A stretch of DNA of 64,000 nt from Thermocrinis minervae (lineage in GTDB: Bacteria; Aquificota; Aquificia; Aquificales; Aquificaceae). The DNA is taken from contig NZ_LT670846.1 of assembly GCF_900142435.1 (NCBI RefSeq), positions 124,001 to 188,000 of the forward strand, written 5' to 3'. Position numbers and translations under genes: made by a program. Positions 1-9,382 of this stretch are shown piece by piece. A model generated the notes under the pieces. The model searched no databases, was not told the DNA's origin, and saw nothing but the letters and a program-made list of their open reading frames with translations. Each line of letters opens with the position of its first letter. Positions within the stretch are counted from its first letter, which is position 1.

Positions 1-1
1 G

Positions 2-340
2 GACATGTGTAAATCTGGTATTGTTTCCACCGAGATAAGACCTGTATACTATAAGAAAGCCCTTGATGTATTGGAACCCATAAAGGATAATACTACAGAC
101 ATAAGACTTTACAGAGTGCTGGGAGAAGTATTAAAAGGTTTAGGGGATTACTCAAAAGCAGTCTATTGGTTAGAAAAAGCATATGTACTAGAACCTAGTG
201 TTAAGCTTGCTTTTGAAATAGCAGAGCTATATTACGACATGAACGACTACAGAAAGGTTAAAGAAACCTTCCAGCATCTAGTGCAGGCTATACCATACTA
301 CCGAAATCATCCTATGGTTAGGGTCTGGGTGGATGAGTAA
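2..340 (+). CDS. TPR-repeat protein, 3' part only (Pel locus)
   Basis: The reading frame is open to the left edge, so this is the C-terminal part of a longer gene. An ATG at position 5 is not necessarily the start. The visible part is about 111 residues of paired helices with the TPR-like pattern (LGEVLKGLGDYSKAVYWLEKAYVLEP), a protein-protein interaction scaffold. It overlaps the start of pelF by 8 bases, so it belongs to the same operon. In Pseudomonas the TPR membrane protein PelE precedes PelF, so this may be a PelE equivalent. That is inferred from position only, because the N-terminal region that would show membrane segments is outside the window. Confidence 0.6.
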   Translation, partial: DMCKSGIVSTEIRPVYYKKALDVLEPIKDNTTDIRLYRVLGEVLKGLGDYSKAVYWLEKAYVLEPSVKLAFEIAELYYDMNDYRKVKETFQHLVQAIPYYRNHPMVRVWVDE

Positions 341-1820
341 GGTTGATGTTCTTATGCTGTGCGAAGGTACCTATCCTTACATAGGCGGTGGTGTATCTTC
401 TTGGATACATAGTCTGGTAAGCGGTCTACAGGATTTTACCTTCGGAATAATCTTCCTAGGTGCCCTAAGAGAGATGTACGGTGAAGCCAAGTACAAGATC
501 CCCCAAAACGTCAAGTTTGTAAAAGCTTACTACATGTTTGAAAAGAGTGAGCTTCCACCACCTAAGGAAGTAAAAATGCCCAAAGTATACATGCAGAAGA
601 TTAGAGAGTTGGTCTACTGGTTTAAAGGGGAGGGTGGCAAATGGTCCTTAGAAGAGATATACAAGCTTTTGGAGAATGTCCGTTTGGAACACTTCCTGTA
701 CTCCCCGCAAGCATGGGAGTTTATTGTGGATGAAGCGGTAAAGTACCCCATACCCTTTGTAGATTACTTTTGGACTTTAAGGAACATGCATATACCTATA
801 TGGATAGTACACGACATAGCAAGAAACATAGACGTGGATTTTGGCCTTCTGCATAGTCCATCTACAGGTTATGCTGGCCTTCTTGGAACTTTCCTAAAGT
901 CAAAAACAGGGAAGCCTCTTATAATACACGAACACGGCATATACGTAAGGGAAAGAAAGCTGGACATATACATGGCCGAATGGATAAGAGACTTTGAAGG
1001 CATAGGCACCACCATGTTTGAAGAAAGCTACCTGAGGAAGATGTGGGTAAACTTCTTCCTTGGTATAAACAGACTCATATACCATACAGCGGATATTATT
1101 CTGTCTCTTTTTGAGGATGCAAGGAGGATACAGATAGAATTTGGAGCACCACCAGAAAAGACTATGGTACTTCCCAACGGAGTTGATTTAAGAACTTACC
1201 AGAAAGCTTACGAGAGTAGGCCGAAAGATCCACCACCCATAGTAGCTTTGATTGGCCGCGTAGTACCCATAAAGGATGTGAGAACCTTTATAAGGGCCTG
1301 TAAGGTCTTTACTGATAAGATGCCGCAGGGAGAGTGTTGGGTGGTTGGACCAGAGGACGAAGATCCAGACTACGCTCTATCCTGCAAAGAGCTTGTAAGC
1401 TCGCTCGGACTTGAGAATAAGGTGAAGTTCCTGGGATTTCAAAAGACGGTAGAGATTCTCGCTAAAGTAGGTCTAGTGGCCTTAACATCGGTGAGCGAAG
1501 GCATGCCCTTAAGCATACTGGAAGCCTACGCTGCAGGACTGCCTGTAGTAACCACAGATGTGGGGTCATGTAGGCAGTTGGTAGAAGGTGGCCTCGACGA
1601 AGAGGATATAAAGCTCGGAAAAGCTGGAGTAGTTTGTCCTGTAGCTGATCCTTATTGCATAGGTATGGCATTTTACGAGCTTCTCTCAAACAAAGATCTT
1701 TGGTCAAAGTGTCAGGAGGTAGCACTAAAAAGGGTACAAAGGTACTACACGATAGAGAGATTTTTAGAAAATTACCGAAAGCTCTACAGGAGCTTCTTGG
1801 ATGGCCGGGATAGGGTTTGA
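333..1820 (+). CDS. pelF: PelF-like glycosyltransferase (GT4 family)
   Basis: Cytoplasmic GT-B fold glycosyltransferase of 495 residues. In characterised systems PelF uses UDP-sugars to polymerise the Pel exopolysaccharide. The N-terminus has the family signature EGTYPYIGGGVSSWI (residues about 11-25). The C-terminal half has the GT4 nucleotide-sugar loop with the E-x7-E pair at about E389 and E397 (SEGMPLSILEAYAAGLPVV). Length and both motifs match PelF. The gene overlaps the TPR gene before it by 8 bases and pelG after it by 20 bases, which suggests translational coupling. The neighbouring PelG makes the assignment firm. Confidence 0.9.
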   Translation: MSKVDVLMLCEGTYPYIGGGVSSWIHSLVSGLQDFTFGIIFLGALREMYGEAKYKIPQNVKFVKAYYMFEKSELPPPKEVKMPKVYMQKIRELVYWFKGEGGKWSLEEIYKLLENVRLEHFLYSPQAWEFIVDEAVKYPIPFVDYFWTLRNMHIPIWIVHDIARNIDVDFGLLHSPSTGYAGLLGTFLKSKTGKPLIIHEHGIYVRERKLDIYMAEWIRDFEGIGTTMFEESYLRKMWVNFFLGINRLIYHTADIILSLFEDARRIQIEFGAPPEKTMVLPNGVDLRTYQKAYESRPKDPPPIVALIGRVVPIKDVRTFIRACKVFTDKMPQGECWVVGPEDEDPDYALSCKELVSSLGLENKVKFLGFQKTVEILAKVGLVALTSVSEGMPLSILEAYAAGLPVVTTDVGSCRQLVEGGLDEEDIKLGKAGVVCPVADPYCIGMAFYELLSNKDLWSKCQEVALKRVQRYYTIERFLENYRKLYRSFLDGRDRV

Positions 1821-3171
1821 GCTAAGAAAGCTCGTAGAAAAGGGGAGATTGTCAACACTTGGCTATGCCCTTGGCTATTCTTTTATGCTCGCGTCTGGAC
1901 CTACGCTCATATCCATATCATCCATAGTCGGTGCCGGTTTCGTTTACTCAGATATGTTTGGGAGTGTTGTTAGAGTGTTCCAAGTGGTGGTCACCCACGT
2001 GGTGGCTTACAGTCTTATAATATCCGGCTGTTTCCAATTCTTCTTCACACGTTACGTGGCCGATAGACTCTTTGAAGAAAAGCCTGATAAGGTATTTCCA
2101 AATCTAAACGGTGCCTTATCTGTGGCAGCTTTGCTATCCCTTCTGTTTGGACTAGTCTACTATGCACTTTTTTTAAGAGATCTTCCTCCTATGTTCTGTC
2201 TTGAGTTTGTCGTGCTGCTTGTGCTCATGTCCATGAACTGGGTGTTGAACTCCCTGCTTACAGGTTTAAAAGGCTACAGGTATATATTCCTTTCCTATCT
2301 ATCCTCCTATGGGGCTTTCCTCTTGGCTGCTTACCCGCTGGGTAAGGTGTTAAGGCTGGAAGGTATTATACTAGCCTTTTTGCTTGGGCAGGCCATACTT
2401 TTCTTTAGCCTGTATGTTAAGGTTTTCATAGACTACCACTCTGAAGATTTCGTAGATTACGAGTTTTTATCCCCAAGTAAATCCTATTACATACTGGTGC
2501 CCATAGGTTTTCTTTACAATCTTTCCATATGGGCGGATAAGTTTACCTTTTGGTACCATCCGTTGACGGGTACGAGTGTTCTAGGTCCCTTTTATGCCTC
2601 TATAGTCTACGACATACCCATATTCCTGGCTTATATCTCCATAGCATCAGGTCTGGCAATCATGACCCTCTACTTGGAAGCTTACTTTTCTCAAAGCTAC
2701 GAGCGGTATTACTACCTGGTAGTTAAAGGAGGAACCCTTAAGCAGCTCTTCGAAAAGGCTATAGACATGGCTCAAGAGGCAAAGTTAGTCATAGTCTACA
2801 CTGCCTTCGTACAGATAATTACCGACAGTATCATCCTGATCTTTGCGGAGAAGATCTTTGGATTGCTTAAACTCTCCGTGTTGTACATTCCCCTGTTTAG
2901 GATTCAGCTTTTGGGGGTTACCTTTCAACTGCTTCTTACAGCCCTTATAGCTATACTCTTTTACTATGATAGGAGAAAAGAAGTTTTAGTTTTAACATCC
3001 TTCTATACCCTTTCGAATGTTTCAACAAGCGTAATAAGCATACAGGTAGGACCTTACTTCTATGGATATGGACTTGTAATCTCATCGGTCTTTGTTTTTA
3101 CTCTGGCCTATATGTACCTCAGGCGATTCTTTGGGAGGTTGCACTATGAGACTTTTATGCTTGTTCGTTAG
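1801..3171 (+). CDS. pelG: PelG-like polytopic inner-membrane protein
   Basis: This 456-residue protein is very hydrophobic, with roughly a dozen membrane segments. It starts with MAGIGFELRKL, the characteristic PelG N-terminus. In known Pel systems PelG belongs to the MOP/flippase-like group and is thought to move the growing polymer across the inner membrane together with PelF. Its start lies inside the end of pelF (20-base overlap) and its end overlaps the signal-peptide start of the PelA-like gene by 26 bases. No domain appears to be missing compared with proteobacterial PelG. Confidence 0.9.
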   Translation: MAGIGFELRKLVEKGRLSTLGYALGYSFMLASGPTLISISSIVGAGFVYSDMFGSVVRVFQVVVTHVVAYSLIISGCFQFFFTRYVADRLFEEKPDKVFPNLNGALSVAALLSLLFGLVYYALFLRDLPPMFCLEFVVLLVLMSMNWVLNSLLTGLKGYRYIFLSYLSSYGAFLLAAYPLGKVLRLEGIILAFLLGQAILFFSLYVKVFIDYHSEDFVDYEFLSPSKSYYILVPIGFLYNLSIWADKFTFWYHPLTGTSVLGPFYASIVYDIPIFLAYISIASGLAIMTLYLEAYFSQSYERYYYLVVKGGTLKQLFEKAIDMAQEAKLVIVYTAFVQIITDSIILIFAEKIFGLLKLSVLYIPLFRIQLLGVTFQLLLTALIAILFYYDRRKEVLVLTSFYTLSNVSTSVISIQVGPYFYGYGLVISSVFVFTLAYMYLRRFFGRLHYETFMLVR

Positions 3172-5791
3172 CCTACTTGTAATGGGGTATCTTTGGGCAA
3201 AAGAACCCAAGTTTGTAGGTGTTTACTATGCAGACGACCCACCTCCAGAGATGTTCTACATGTTTGACTGGCTAGTGCTTGATCCACATGCGTCTGCTAA
3301 TGTTCTAAAGAAAAAAAACCTCTACATAAAGCACAGAAGGGCAAAGCTCTTCGGGTACTTAAGCATCTTTGAGATATCCGCATCCAACCCACACTACAAG
3401 GAGGTAAAGCCTGATTGGATAATAGGAGAAAACCCTTACTGGAAGGAAAAAATCCTTGACCTTACCAAAGAAGAGGTAAAGGACTTCCTACTAAAGAGGG
3501 CCAAAGAAATAGTCAGCATGGGCTTTGATGGTTTCTTCTTAGATACACTAGACTCCTACAAGCTAGCCCTTCCTAAGGAAAGATGGGAAGAGCAAAGGAA
3601 AGCTCTTGTAGAGTTTATAAGGGAATTAAAAAGAGCTTTTCCGAAACAGAAGATAATACTAAACTGGGGGTTTGACGTTATCGAAGACGTAAATGACCTG
3701 ATAGATGGCTTTATGGTAGAGGGGCTCTTTAGTAAGATTGACTTTCAAAAGGGTGGCTACAGGGATACAACCGAGGAAGAAAGACAATGGCTCATAGAAA
3801 GGCTTAAGCCCATAGCCCAAAAGGTACCTGTCATCGTGGTGGATTACGTGGACCTACCAAAGGAAAGAGAAAAGGCCAAGCAGATAGCTAAAAAGATAAG
3901 GAGCTTAGGGTTTATCCCCTACGTATCTGTAAAGGAGCTTAACGTAATAGGCATAGTTGACACGGATCTTGTCAAGAGAAGAGCCCTTATGTTCTACGAA
4001 CCATCAGAGCCAAACTACTATCCAGGCTTTTCAGATCCGAGTAGGCTCGCCCAGCCTTACTTAGAGTACTGGGGCTACAGCGTAGACCTTTGGGATGTTA
4101 CCAAGGGAAAGCCAAGCTTTCCCCTTTGGGACAGGTATGCCGTTCTTGTCTTCTGGGTTAACTCCCAGCCTACATGGATGGAGGATCTTATCCTTGAAGC
4201 TATACAGGACGGGCTTAAGGTGGTTTTTATTGAAAACTTGCCGACCAGAGAGCAGCTTTTAAAAAAGTTAGATCTTGAAGTTTACCCTTCTTCTAAAGAA
4301 GGTTGGAAGCTTTTGGAAAAGGCTCCGTACGTAGGCTATGAGGTAGAGCCTTCTCCATCCTTCAACCCTGTGGTTTTTCCAAAGACAGGTAGTCCACTCT
4401 TGATTTATGCTAAAGGAAACCTAAGGTACTCACCCTTGGCCGTGACACCGTGGGGAGGCTATGCACTAGCTGGAGCGTACATAAGACAGCTATCGCAGGA
4501 AGTTTTCGTAGTAAACCCGTACGAGTTTTGGAGGGAAGTTTTAGGGGAGGAGGATGTAGCCTTTGAACCTGTCACCACAGAAAACGGGAGGAGGATACTA
4601 ACAATCCATATGGACGGCGATGCTTTTCATTCCAAGACGGAAGTACCTGGTTACACGTATTCAGCTGAAGTCCTTCTTAAGGAGCTCCTACAGAGATATC
4701 CTTTACCTCATACCATATCCCTGGTAGAGGCCGAGCTCCTTTTAAGCAAAGAAAGGCCAAAGCTTGAAGAGATAGCCAGGAAGATCTTTTCCTTACCTAA
4801 CGTAAAACCAGCATCCCATACCTTCTCTCACCCTTTTGACTGGAGAAAGATAGAAGAAAAAGCAGAAGGATACAACCTAAAGATTCCAGGCTACAAGTTT
4901 GATCTTAAAAGGGAAATCTTAGGTAGCGTTGATTATGTGGACTCCTTGGCAAAACCTAAAAAGGTACATATTTTCTTTTGGTCAGGCTCGGCAAACCCAC
5001 CGAAGGATGCCCTGGAGCTTTTGTACGAGGCTGGTCTTCTCAACCTAAACGGTGGGAATACTACTATAAGCAAAAAGAATCCTTACCTTTCAAGCATAAG
5101 CCCTTTGGGCGTAGACGTAGACGGTTACTTTCAAGTGTATGCACCTGTGATGAACGAGAACGTGTACACAAACCTGTGGACTGGACCCTTCTATGGTTAC
5201 CTGGATGTGATATCCACTTATGAACTCACCGACAAACCCTACAGGATAAAGCCTGTAGCCATCTACTATCACACCTACTCTTTTAGCAAGGTGGCTTCTT
5301 TTAAAGCTTTGGAGAGAGTATACCAAAAGGTCCTAACCTGGAAAGTTATACCCATGTACGTGGAGGACTACGCGTGGAAGGTTTTAGACTTTAGAAGTGC
5401 CGTGATCCTTAAGAGTGATGGACATTACATAGTTAGAAGTGGTGGTTTAATCAGAACCCTAAGGCTCAAAAAAGGTCTATACCCAGACTTAGAAAAGAGC
5501 GTGGGTGTTGTAGGTTTTACCATAGTAAACGGACACACATACGTCCACCTTGACCCTTCCGGAGACTACATCATAAAACTTACCGACAAACCCAAAGAAA
5601 GACCATACCTCATAGACTCTAATGGTTTTGTAGAGTACTTTGAAAAACATGCCAATGGCTTTAGATTAAAGCTCAAAAGCTACATAGAAGTAGATGCTTC
5701 AGTCTACCTACCAAAAGGCTGCAAGATGAACATGAAAAGAAGTCCCGATAATAAGGAGGCTCTGATTGATGTTGTATGCAAGGAAGAGTAA
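3146..5791 (+). CDS. pelA: PelA-like secreted polysaccharide hydrolase/deacetylase
   Basis: I chose the ATG at 3146 because GGGAGG lies 8 bases upstream and the product then begins with a signal peptide (MRLLCLFVSLLVMGYLWA); this gives about 881 residues. Residues about 20-270 look like the GH114/TM1410-type glycosidase barrel seen in PelA, with acidic residues D128 and D133 in GFDGFFLDTLD. Residues about 480-760 resemble a polysaccharide-deacetylase domain, with HMDGD (D490, D492) and SHTFSH (H558, H562) as plausible metal and catalytic residues. Known PelA cuts and deacetylates GalNAc-rich Pel in the periplasm. The assignment rests on domain order plus the pelFG neighbours; the N-acetyl substrate is inferred. 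Confidence 0.8.
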   Translation: MRLLCLFVSLLVMGYLWAKEPKFVGVYYADDPPPEMFYMFDWLVLDPHASANVLKKKNLYIKHRRAKLFGYLSIFEISASNPHYKEVKPDWIIGENPYWKEKILDLTKEEVKDFLLKRAKEIVSMGFDGFFLDTLDSYKLALPKERWEEQRKALVEFIRELKRAFPKQKIILNWGFDVIEDVNDLIDGFMVEGLFSKIDFQKGGYRDTTEEERQWLIERLKPIAQKVPVIVVDYVDLPKEREKAKQIAKKIRSLGFIPYVSVKELNVIGIVDTDLVKRRALMFYEPSEPNYYPGFSDPSRLAQPYLEYWGYSVDLWDVTKGKPSFPLWDRYAVLVFWVNSQPTWMEDLILEAIQDGLKVVFIENLPTREQLLKKLDLEVYPSSKEGWKLLEKAPYVGYEVEPSPSFNPVVFPKTGSPLLIYAKGNLRYSPLAVTPWGGYALAGAYIRQLSQEVFVVNPYEFWREVLGEEDVAFEPVTTENGRRILTIHMDGDAFHSKTEVPGYTYSAEVLLKELLQRYPLPHTISLVEAELLLSKERPKLEEIARKIFSLPNVKPASHTFSHPFDWRKIEEKAEGYNLKIPGYKFDLKREILGSVDYVDSLAKPKKVHIFFWSGSANPPKDALELLYEAGLLNLNGGNTTISKKNPYLSSISPLGVDVDGYFQVYAPVMNENVYTNLWTGPFYGYLDVISTYELTDKPYRIKPVAIYYHTYSFSKVASFKALERVYQKVLTWKVIPMYVEDYAWKVLDFRSAVILKSDGHYIVRSGGLIRTLRLKKGLYPDLEKSVGVVGFTIVNGHTYVHLDPSGDYIIKLTDKPKERPYLIDSNGFVEYFEKHANGFRLKLKSYIEVDASVYLPKGCKMNMKRSPDNKEALIDVVCKEE

Positions 5792-6686
5792 AAAGATAGA
5801 CGTAAGAAGTTTGGAAAAAGAACCACAGAGGGTGTTTATAAGTCCCTTTGAGATACTAGCTGTCCTCGTAGTCGTAGCTTTTCTACTGGTGCTCATGTTT
5901 CCCAAGAAAGATCTTGAGCAATACTTAAAGACTGCTCCAGAGGTAAACGTAGACCTTACCTTAGCCTACCTTGAAGCTTTGGCAAGAACAACCCCGAACG
6001 TAAAGGAAAGGGCATACATAGAAGGTCTAATAGTGGAAAAACTCGTATCACTTGGAAAATACGAAATTGCGGTAAAAAGGATAGAAGCTTTAGAAAAGGC
6101 GGGTATAGGAGACTGGGATCTTATTCTACTTAGGTATAAACTCACAAAACAGCTCTACTTTGCAGGCCGTGCTACCAAAGATCAAGTAGATAACTTCCTT
6201 GAAAAGCTCTTGAGTCTTGCAGATGATGACGTACAAAAGCTTAAGCTTGTCTTTTCGGAGAGCATAGCTATGGATGTACCAAAGGTAGCTTACAAGTCTT
6301 CTTACAAGCTTTATAAGCTAACAAAAGACATACAGTATGCAAAAGTAGCACTGGATTATGCACTCTACTATAGAGACAAAAAGGTCATAGAGGAGCTCTC
6401 TCCCTTTAAAGTACAGCTGGAAAAACAAGCTTTAAAAGACCTCCTTGCAAGCTTTCAAGCTGAAAAGGATAAAACCAAGAGAAAAGATCTCTTCGTGCAG
6501 ATTATAAGAGTTTATCTAGCAAACCAAGATTATGAAAACCTGGAAAAGTTTATAGATGCGCACTGGGCAGAATTCAAGGGTCAAAAGGATGTAGAAATGA
6601 TAGTGATAAGATCTCTACTCATGGCAGGTAAGCCGCAGAAAGCCGGGCAGATAGTCAAAAGTATATTCCAGGGGGAAGACAGATGA
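5769..6686 (+). CDS. Membrane-anchored TPR-like protein of the Pel locus
   Basis: About 305 residues, starting at the ATG 9 bases after GGAGG; a TTG three bases earlier is possible. A short basic N-terminus is followed by one strong membrane segment (about residues 23-44, FEILAVLVVVAFLLVLMF) and then about 255 residues of helical repeats of TPR/SEL character, predicted to be periplasmic. It overlaps the PelA-like gene by 23 bases and the PelB-like gene by 4. In Pseudomonas, PelB is a single protein with an inner-membrane anchor, TPRs and a barrel, and PelE is a membrane TPR protein. This gene could be the anchor part of a split PelB or a second PelE. I cannot decide which. Confidence 0.65.
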   Translation: MLYARKSKKIDVRSLEKEPQRVFISPFEILAVLVVVAFLLVLMFPKKDLEQYLKTAPEVNVDLTLAYLEALARTTPNVKERAYIEGLIVEKLVSLGKYEIAVKRIEALEKAGIGDWDLILLRYKLTKQLYFAGRATKDQVDNFLEKLLSLADDDVQKLKLVFSESIAMDVPKVAYKSSYKLYKLTKDIQYAKVALDYALYYRDKKVIEELSPFKVQLEKQALKDLLASFQAEKDKTKRKDLFVQIIRVYLANQDYENLEKFIDAHWAEFKGQKDVEMIVIRSLLMAGKPQKAGQIVKSIFQGEDR

Positions 6687-9373
6687 AAAAGGCCATATCT
6701 GCTCTCTTACTATCAGTTTCTATATCTCTTGGAGCTCCAAAAGAGTATTATAAAACCATGTTAGAAGCTTCCTTAGGGATAAATGATCTTAAAACTGCCC
6801 AGAGGGTCTTGGAGGATGCTTTAAGGGAGTACCCAAACGACGTGTACTTTTTAGAGTGGGCCTATAAAGTTTACCTATGGAGCTCTGATCTGGAAAAGGC
6901 TGGACTTTACGCAGAGAGATTCTACAGAGCCACGAAGAATTATGACGAAAATATTATAAAAGTCCTCAGAGTTGCAGGAAGGTACGATACCCTTTTGGAC
7001 ATCTACGAAAAGGAACTTTCTAAAGGTAACTTTGATTTCCTCCAGGAATACTACAAGGCCATCATCGACAGCTTTCAGATAGACAGAGGACTTAAATTCT
7101 TAGAAAACTTGTACAAAAACATATCTAACATAGAAGTACTCAAGATTATAGCTAAATTAGATTATGACACAAACAAGTTTGAAAGAGCAAAGGATAACAT
7201 CCTTAGGGTGTTGTCTAAAGACAATCAGTGGTTGGATGGTTATATCTTCCTTTACAAGATATTCTACGCGCAGAAGAACTACGAAGAGGCTTACAGGGTG
7301 TTAAAGACTATAAACGAAACTTTTAAAAATGTCCCAGAATATGTAAAAAGGGATCTACTAAGCATAGCTTATGGTCTTGGTAAACTAGAAGATGCTTACA
7401 AGGTGGCAAAACAACTTAGGGATGAAGGTAAGGCAGATAAGGATGTATACACGGTCATGCTTGAGTACCTCATCGACAAAAATCCTATTCAAGCCAGAGA
7501 CATAGCCATAGAAGCTTACGAAAAGACTAAACTTGACTATTTTCTAGACAATTACATACTGCTGTCTTATAGACTAGAGGACTACATGAGCATAGTCAAG
7601 ATAGTAGAACAGGAAAAACTCCAAGAGAAGCTAAAACCTTATACCCTAGATGCAGTTGCACAAGCCTACTATAGGCTAGGCTACAAAGACAAAGCTTTAA
7701 GACTTTATGAGTCATACCTGTCCAGGACTTTCGATACTAATGTACTGTCTTCTTTGTTGTACTTCTTAGCGGAAGCAAAAGATTACGAAAGGCTGAAGAA
7801 CTACACAGACAAGTACTACACTTACGCTTTAAAGACACCAGAGCTCTACCTTAGCTTCTTGAACGCCTATATTGCACTACAGGACTCTAAAAAGGGTCTT
7901 GCATTCTATCAACAACTCAAGGAAAAGAACGATCTATTTACCAAGTACCTTTACTCTTTTCTTCTTGATATAGCTGGTGAGGAGGAAAAAGCTAAGGCTC
8001 TAAGGTATCAACTGCTGAAAGAACTAGAGAAAAAACCTGAAGCTTATCAGGATACACAACTGGCTCAGGTACTACTAAGCCTTTATTCTGAGTTTAAGCC
8101 TGTTGATTACCTGAAGATCAAAGATAGGCTAAGAAAGACAGTAGGCGAAAAAGCCTATTGGGAGACATACCTTACGTACTTAGCATCCAACATGCATTAC
8201 GAAAAGTACAGCCTTTACGCTCGTAGCCACAGGGAGGCTGTAAGAGCTTGGATGGAGCTTTCAAAGGCCATAGAGGATTACGACAAGGATAAATTAGCTA
8301 AGCTGGTCGAAGAAAAAAGCCAGGAGCTACCGGTAAGGGACAGAGTCAGGGCTACACAGATGGCAGGGAACATAGGTCTGGCAAAAGAGTATGCCTTTGA
8401 AGGCCTTGAAAAGAATCCAACGGATTACCTCATGTACAAGCAGTTCAGAGACCTTTATATGAACTTTTCGGGTAATCTCACCTTTGAGACTTCTTACCAG
8501 AGTGGAAAGTACTTACAAACGGAAAGCATAAACCTAGATCTAAAGCATCCTCTAACGAACAGGCTTTACTTCCTTATATCCAGCAGTTTGAATAAGTATA
8601 CCTCACTTAGAGGTGATGTGATAAAGAAAACTCCAAGCAAGGATCTGTCAGCTAGTGTGGGGCTAAAGTACATAGGTCAAAGGACAAACTGGGAGCTCCT
8701 CTTGACACAAAGAGATGCTTTTACCAGTTACACTGGCTTTAGCCTTAAGATAGAACACTACCTAAAGGATAGACTAACGGGTATGGCTTTGGTAGAGTAT
8801 AGACAACCAGCCCAGGACAGCGTTTATACCATAGTGGGAGGTAGAAAGAACAGCATAACCCTCGGTGTTACATATTCCTTAAACACCAGAACGTACATAG
8901 ACACTACTTACTCCTACCAAAAGATAGAATCACAGGATGGCAAAAGCGTAGGAGATGCTAAGAAGCTTAATGTAGAGGGTTTTTATAAGCTGAGGGTTTC
9001 ATACCCAGACTTTACCTTTAGGGCCTACTATATGAACTACCAATACTCTGAGAAGAATAAGGATAAAGGAGTGCTTGACGAGGTATCGGCTACACCCACA
9101 AGATACCTACCTACATCTTTCTGGGAATCTGGCCTGGGCTTTCTGTTTGGTTTTGATCAGAAACACCTCTACACGGGGAGGCTAAGGCCCTTTGCAGATA
9201 TATCTATAGGTTACAACAGTCAGGGGACCGGTGTGTTTAGCGTGGGTGGAGGATTGGGCGGTCCCCTGTTTCATCAGGATAATCTATCTCTCGACCTAAG
9301 CCTCTCTAGAAGAGTAGGAAGGTTCACTGAGAATATACTTAATGCCAATATGATCTACAAACTATGGTACTGA
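6683..9373 (+). CDS. pelB: PelB-like TPR and outer-membrane beta-barrel protein
   Basis: 896 residues. An N-terminal signal peptide (MKKAISALLLSVSISLGA) leads into about 570 residues of helical TPR-type repeats. From about residue 595 the sequence changes to alternating beta-strand pattern (FETSYQSGKYL, YKLRVSYPDFTFRAYYMNY) and ends in an aromatic residue (MIYKLWY), typical of outer-membrane barrels. This matches PelB, the Pel export porin whose periplasmic TPRs bind PelA. It is shorter than Pseudomonas PelB (about 1190 residues); the difference is roughly the size of the preceding anchored TPR protein. It is the last gene of the operon and ends 9 bases from the convergent desulfurase-like gene. 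Confidence 0.8.
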   Translation: MKKAISALLLSVSISLGAPKEYYKTMLEASLGINDLKTAQRVLEDALREYPNDVYFLEWAYKVYLWSSDLEKAGLYAERFYRATKNYDENIIKVLRVAGRYDTLLDIYEKELSKGNFDFLQEYYKAIIDSFQIDRGLKFLENLYKNISNIEVLKIIAKLDYDTNKFERAKDNILRVLSKDNQWLDGYIFLYKIFYAQKNYEEAYRVLKTINETFKNVPEYVKRDLLSIAYGLGKLEDAYKVAKQLRDEGKADKDVYTVMLEYLIDKNPIQARDIAIEAYEKTKLDYFLDNYILLSYRLEDYMSIVKIVEQEKLQEKLKPYTLDAVAQAYYRLGYKDKALRLYESYLSRTFDTNVLSSLLYFLAEAKDYERLKNYTDKYYTYALKTPELYLSFLNAYIALQDSKKGLAFYQQLKEKNDLFTKYLYSFLLDIAGEEEKAKALRYQLLKELEKKPEAYQDTQLAQVLLSLYSEFKPVDYLKIKDRLRKTVGEKAYWETYLTYLASNMHYEKYSLYARSHREAVRAWMELSKAIEDYDKDKLAKLVEEKSQELPVRDRVRATQMAGNIGLAKEYAFEGLEKNPTDYLMYKQFRDLYMNFSGNLTFETSYQSGKYLQTESINLDLKHPLTNRLYFLISSSLNKYTSLRGDVIKKTPSKDLSASVGLKYIGQRTNWELLLTQRDAFTSYTGFSLKIEHYLKDRLTGMALVEYRQPAQDSVYTIVGGRKNSITLGVTYSLNTRTYIDTTYSYQKIESQDGKSVGDAKKLNVEGFYKLRVSYPDFTFRAYYMNYQYSEKNKDKGVLDEVSATPTRYLPTSFWESGLGFLFGFDQKHLYTGRLRPFADISIGYNSQGTGVFSVGGGLGGPLFHQDNLSLDLSLSRRVGRFTENILNANMIYKLWY

Positions 9374-9382
9374 CACCCTGTA

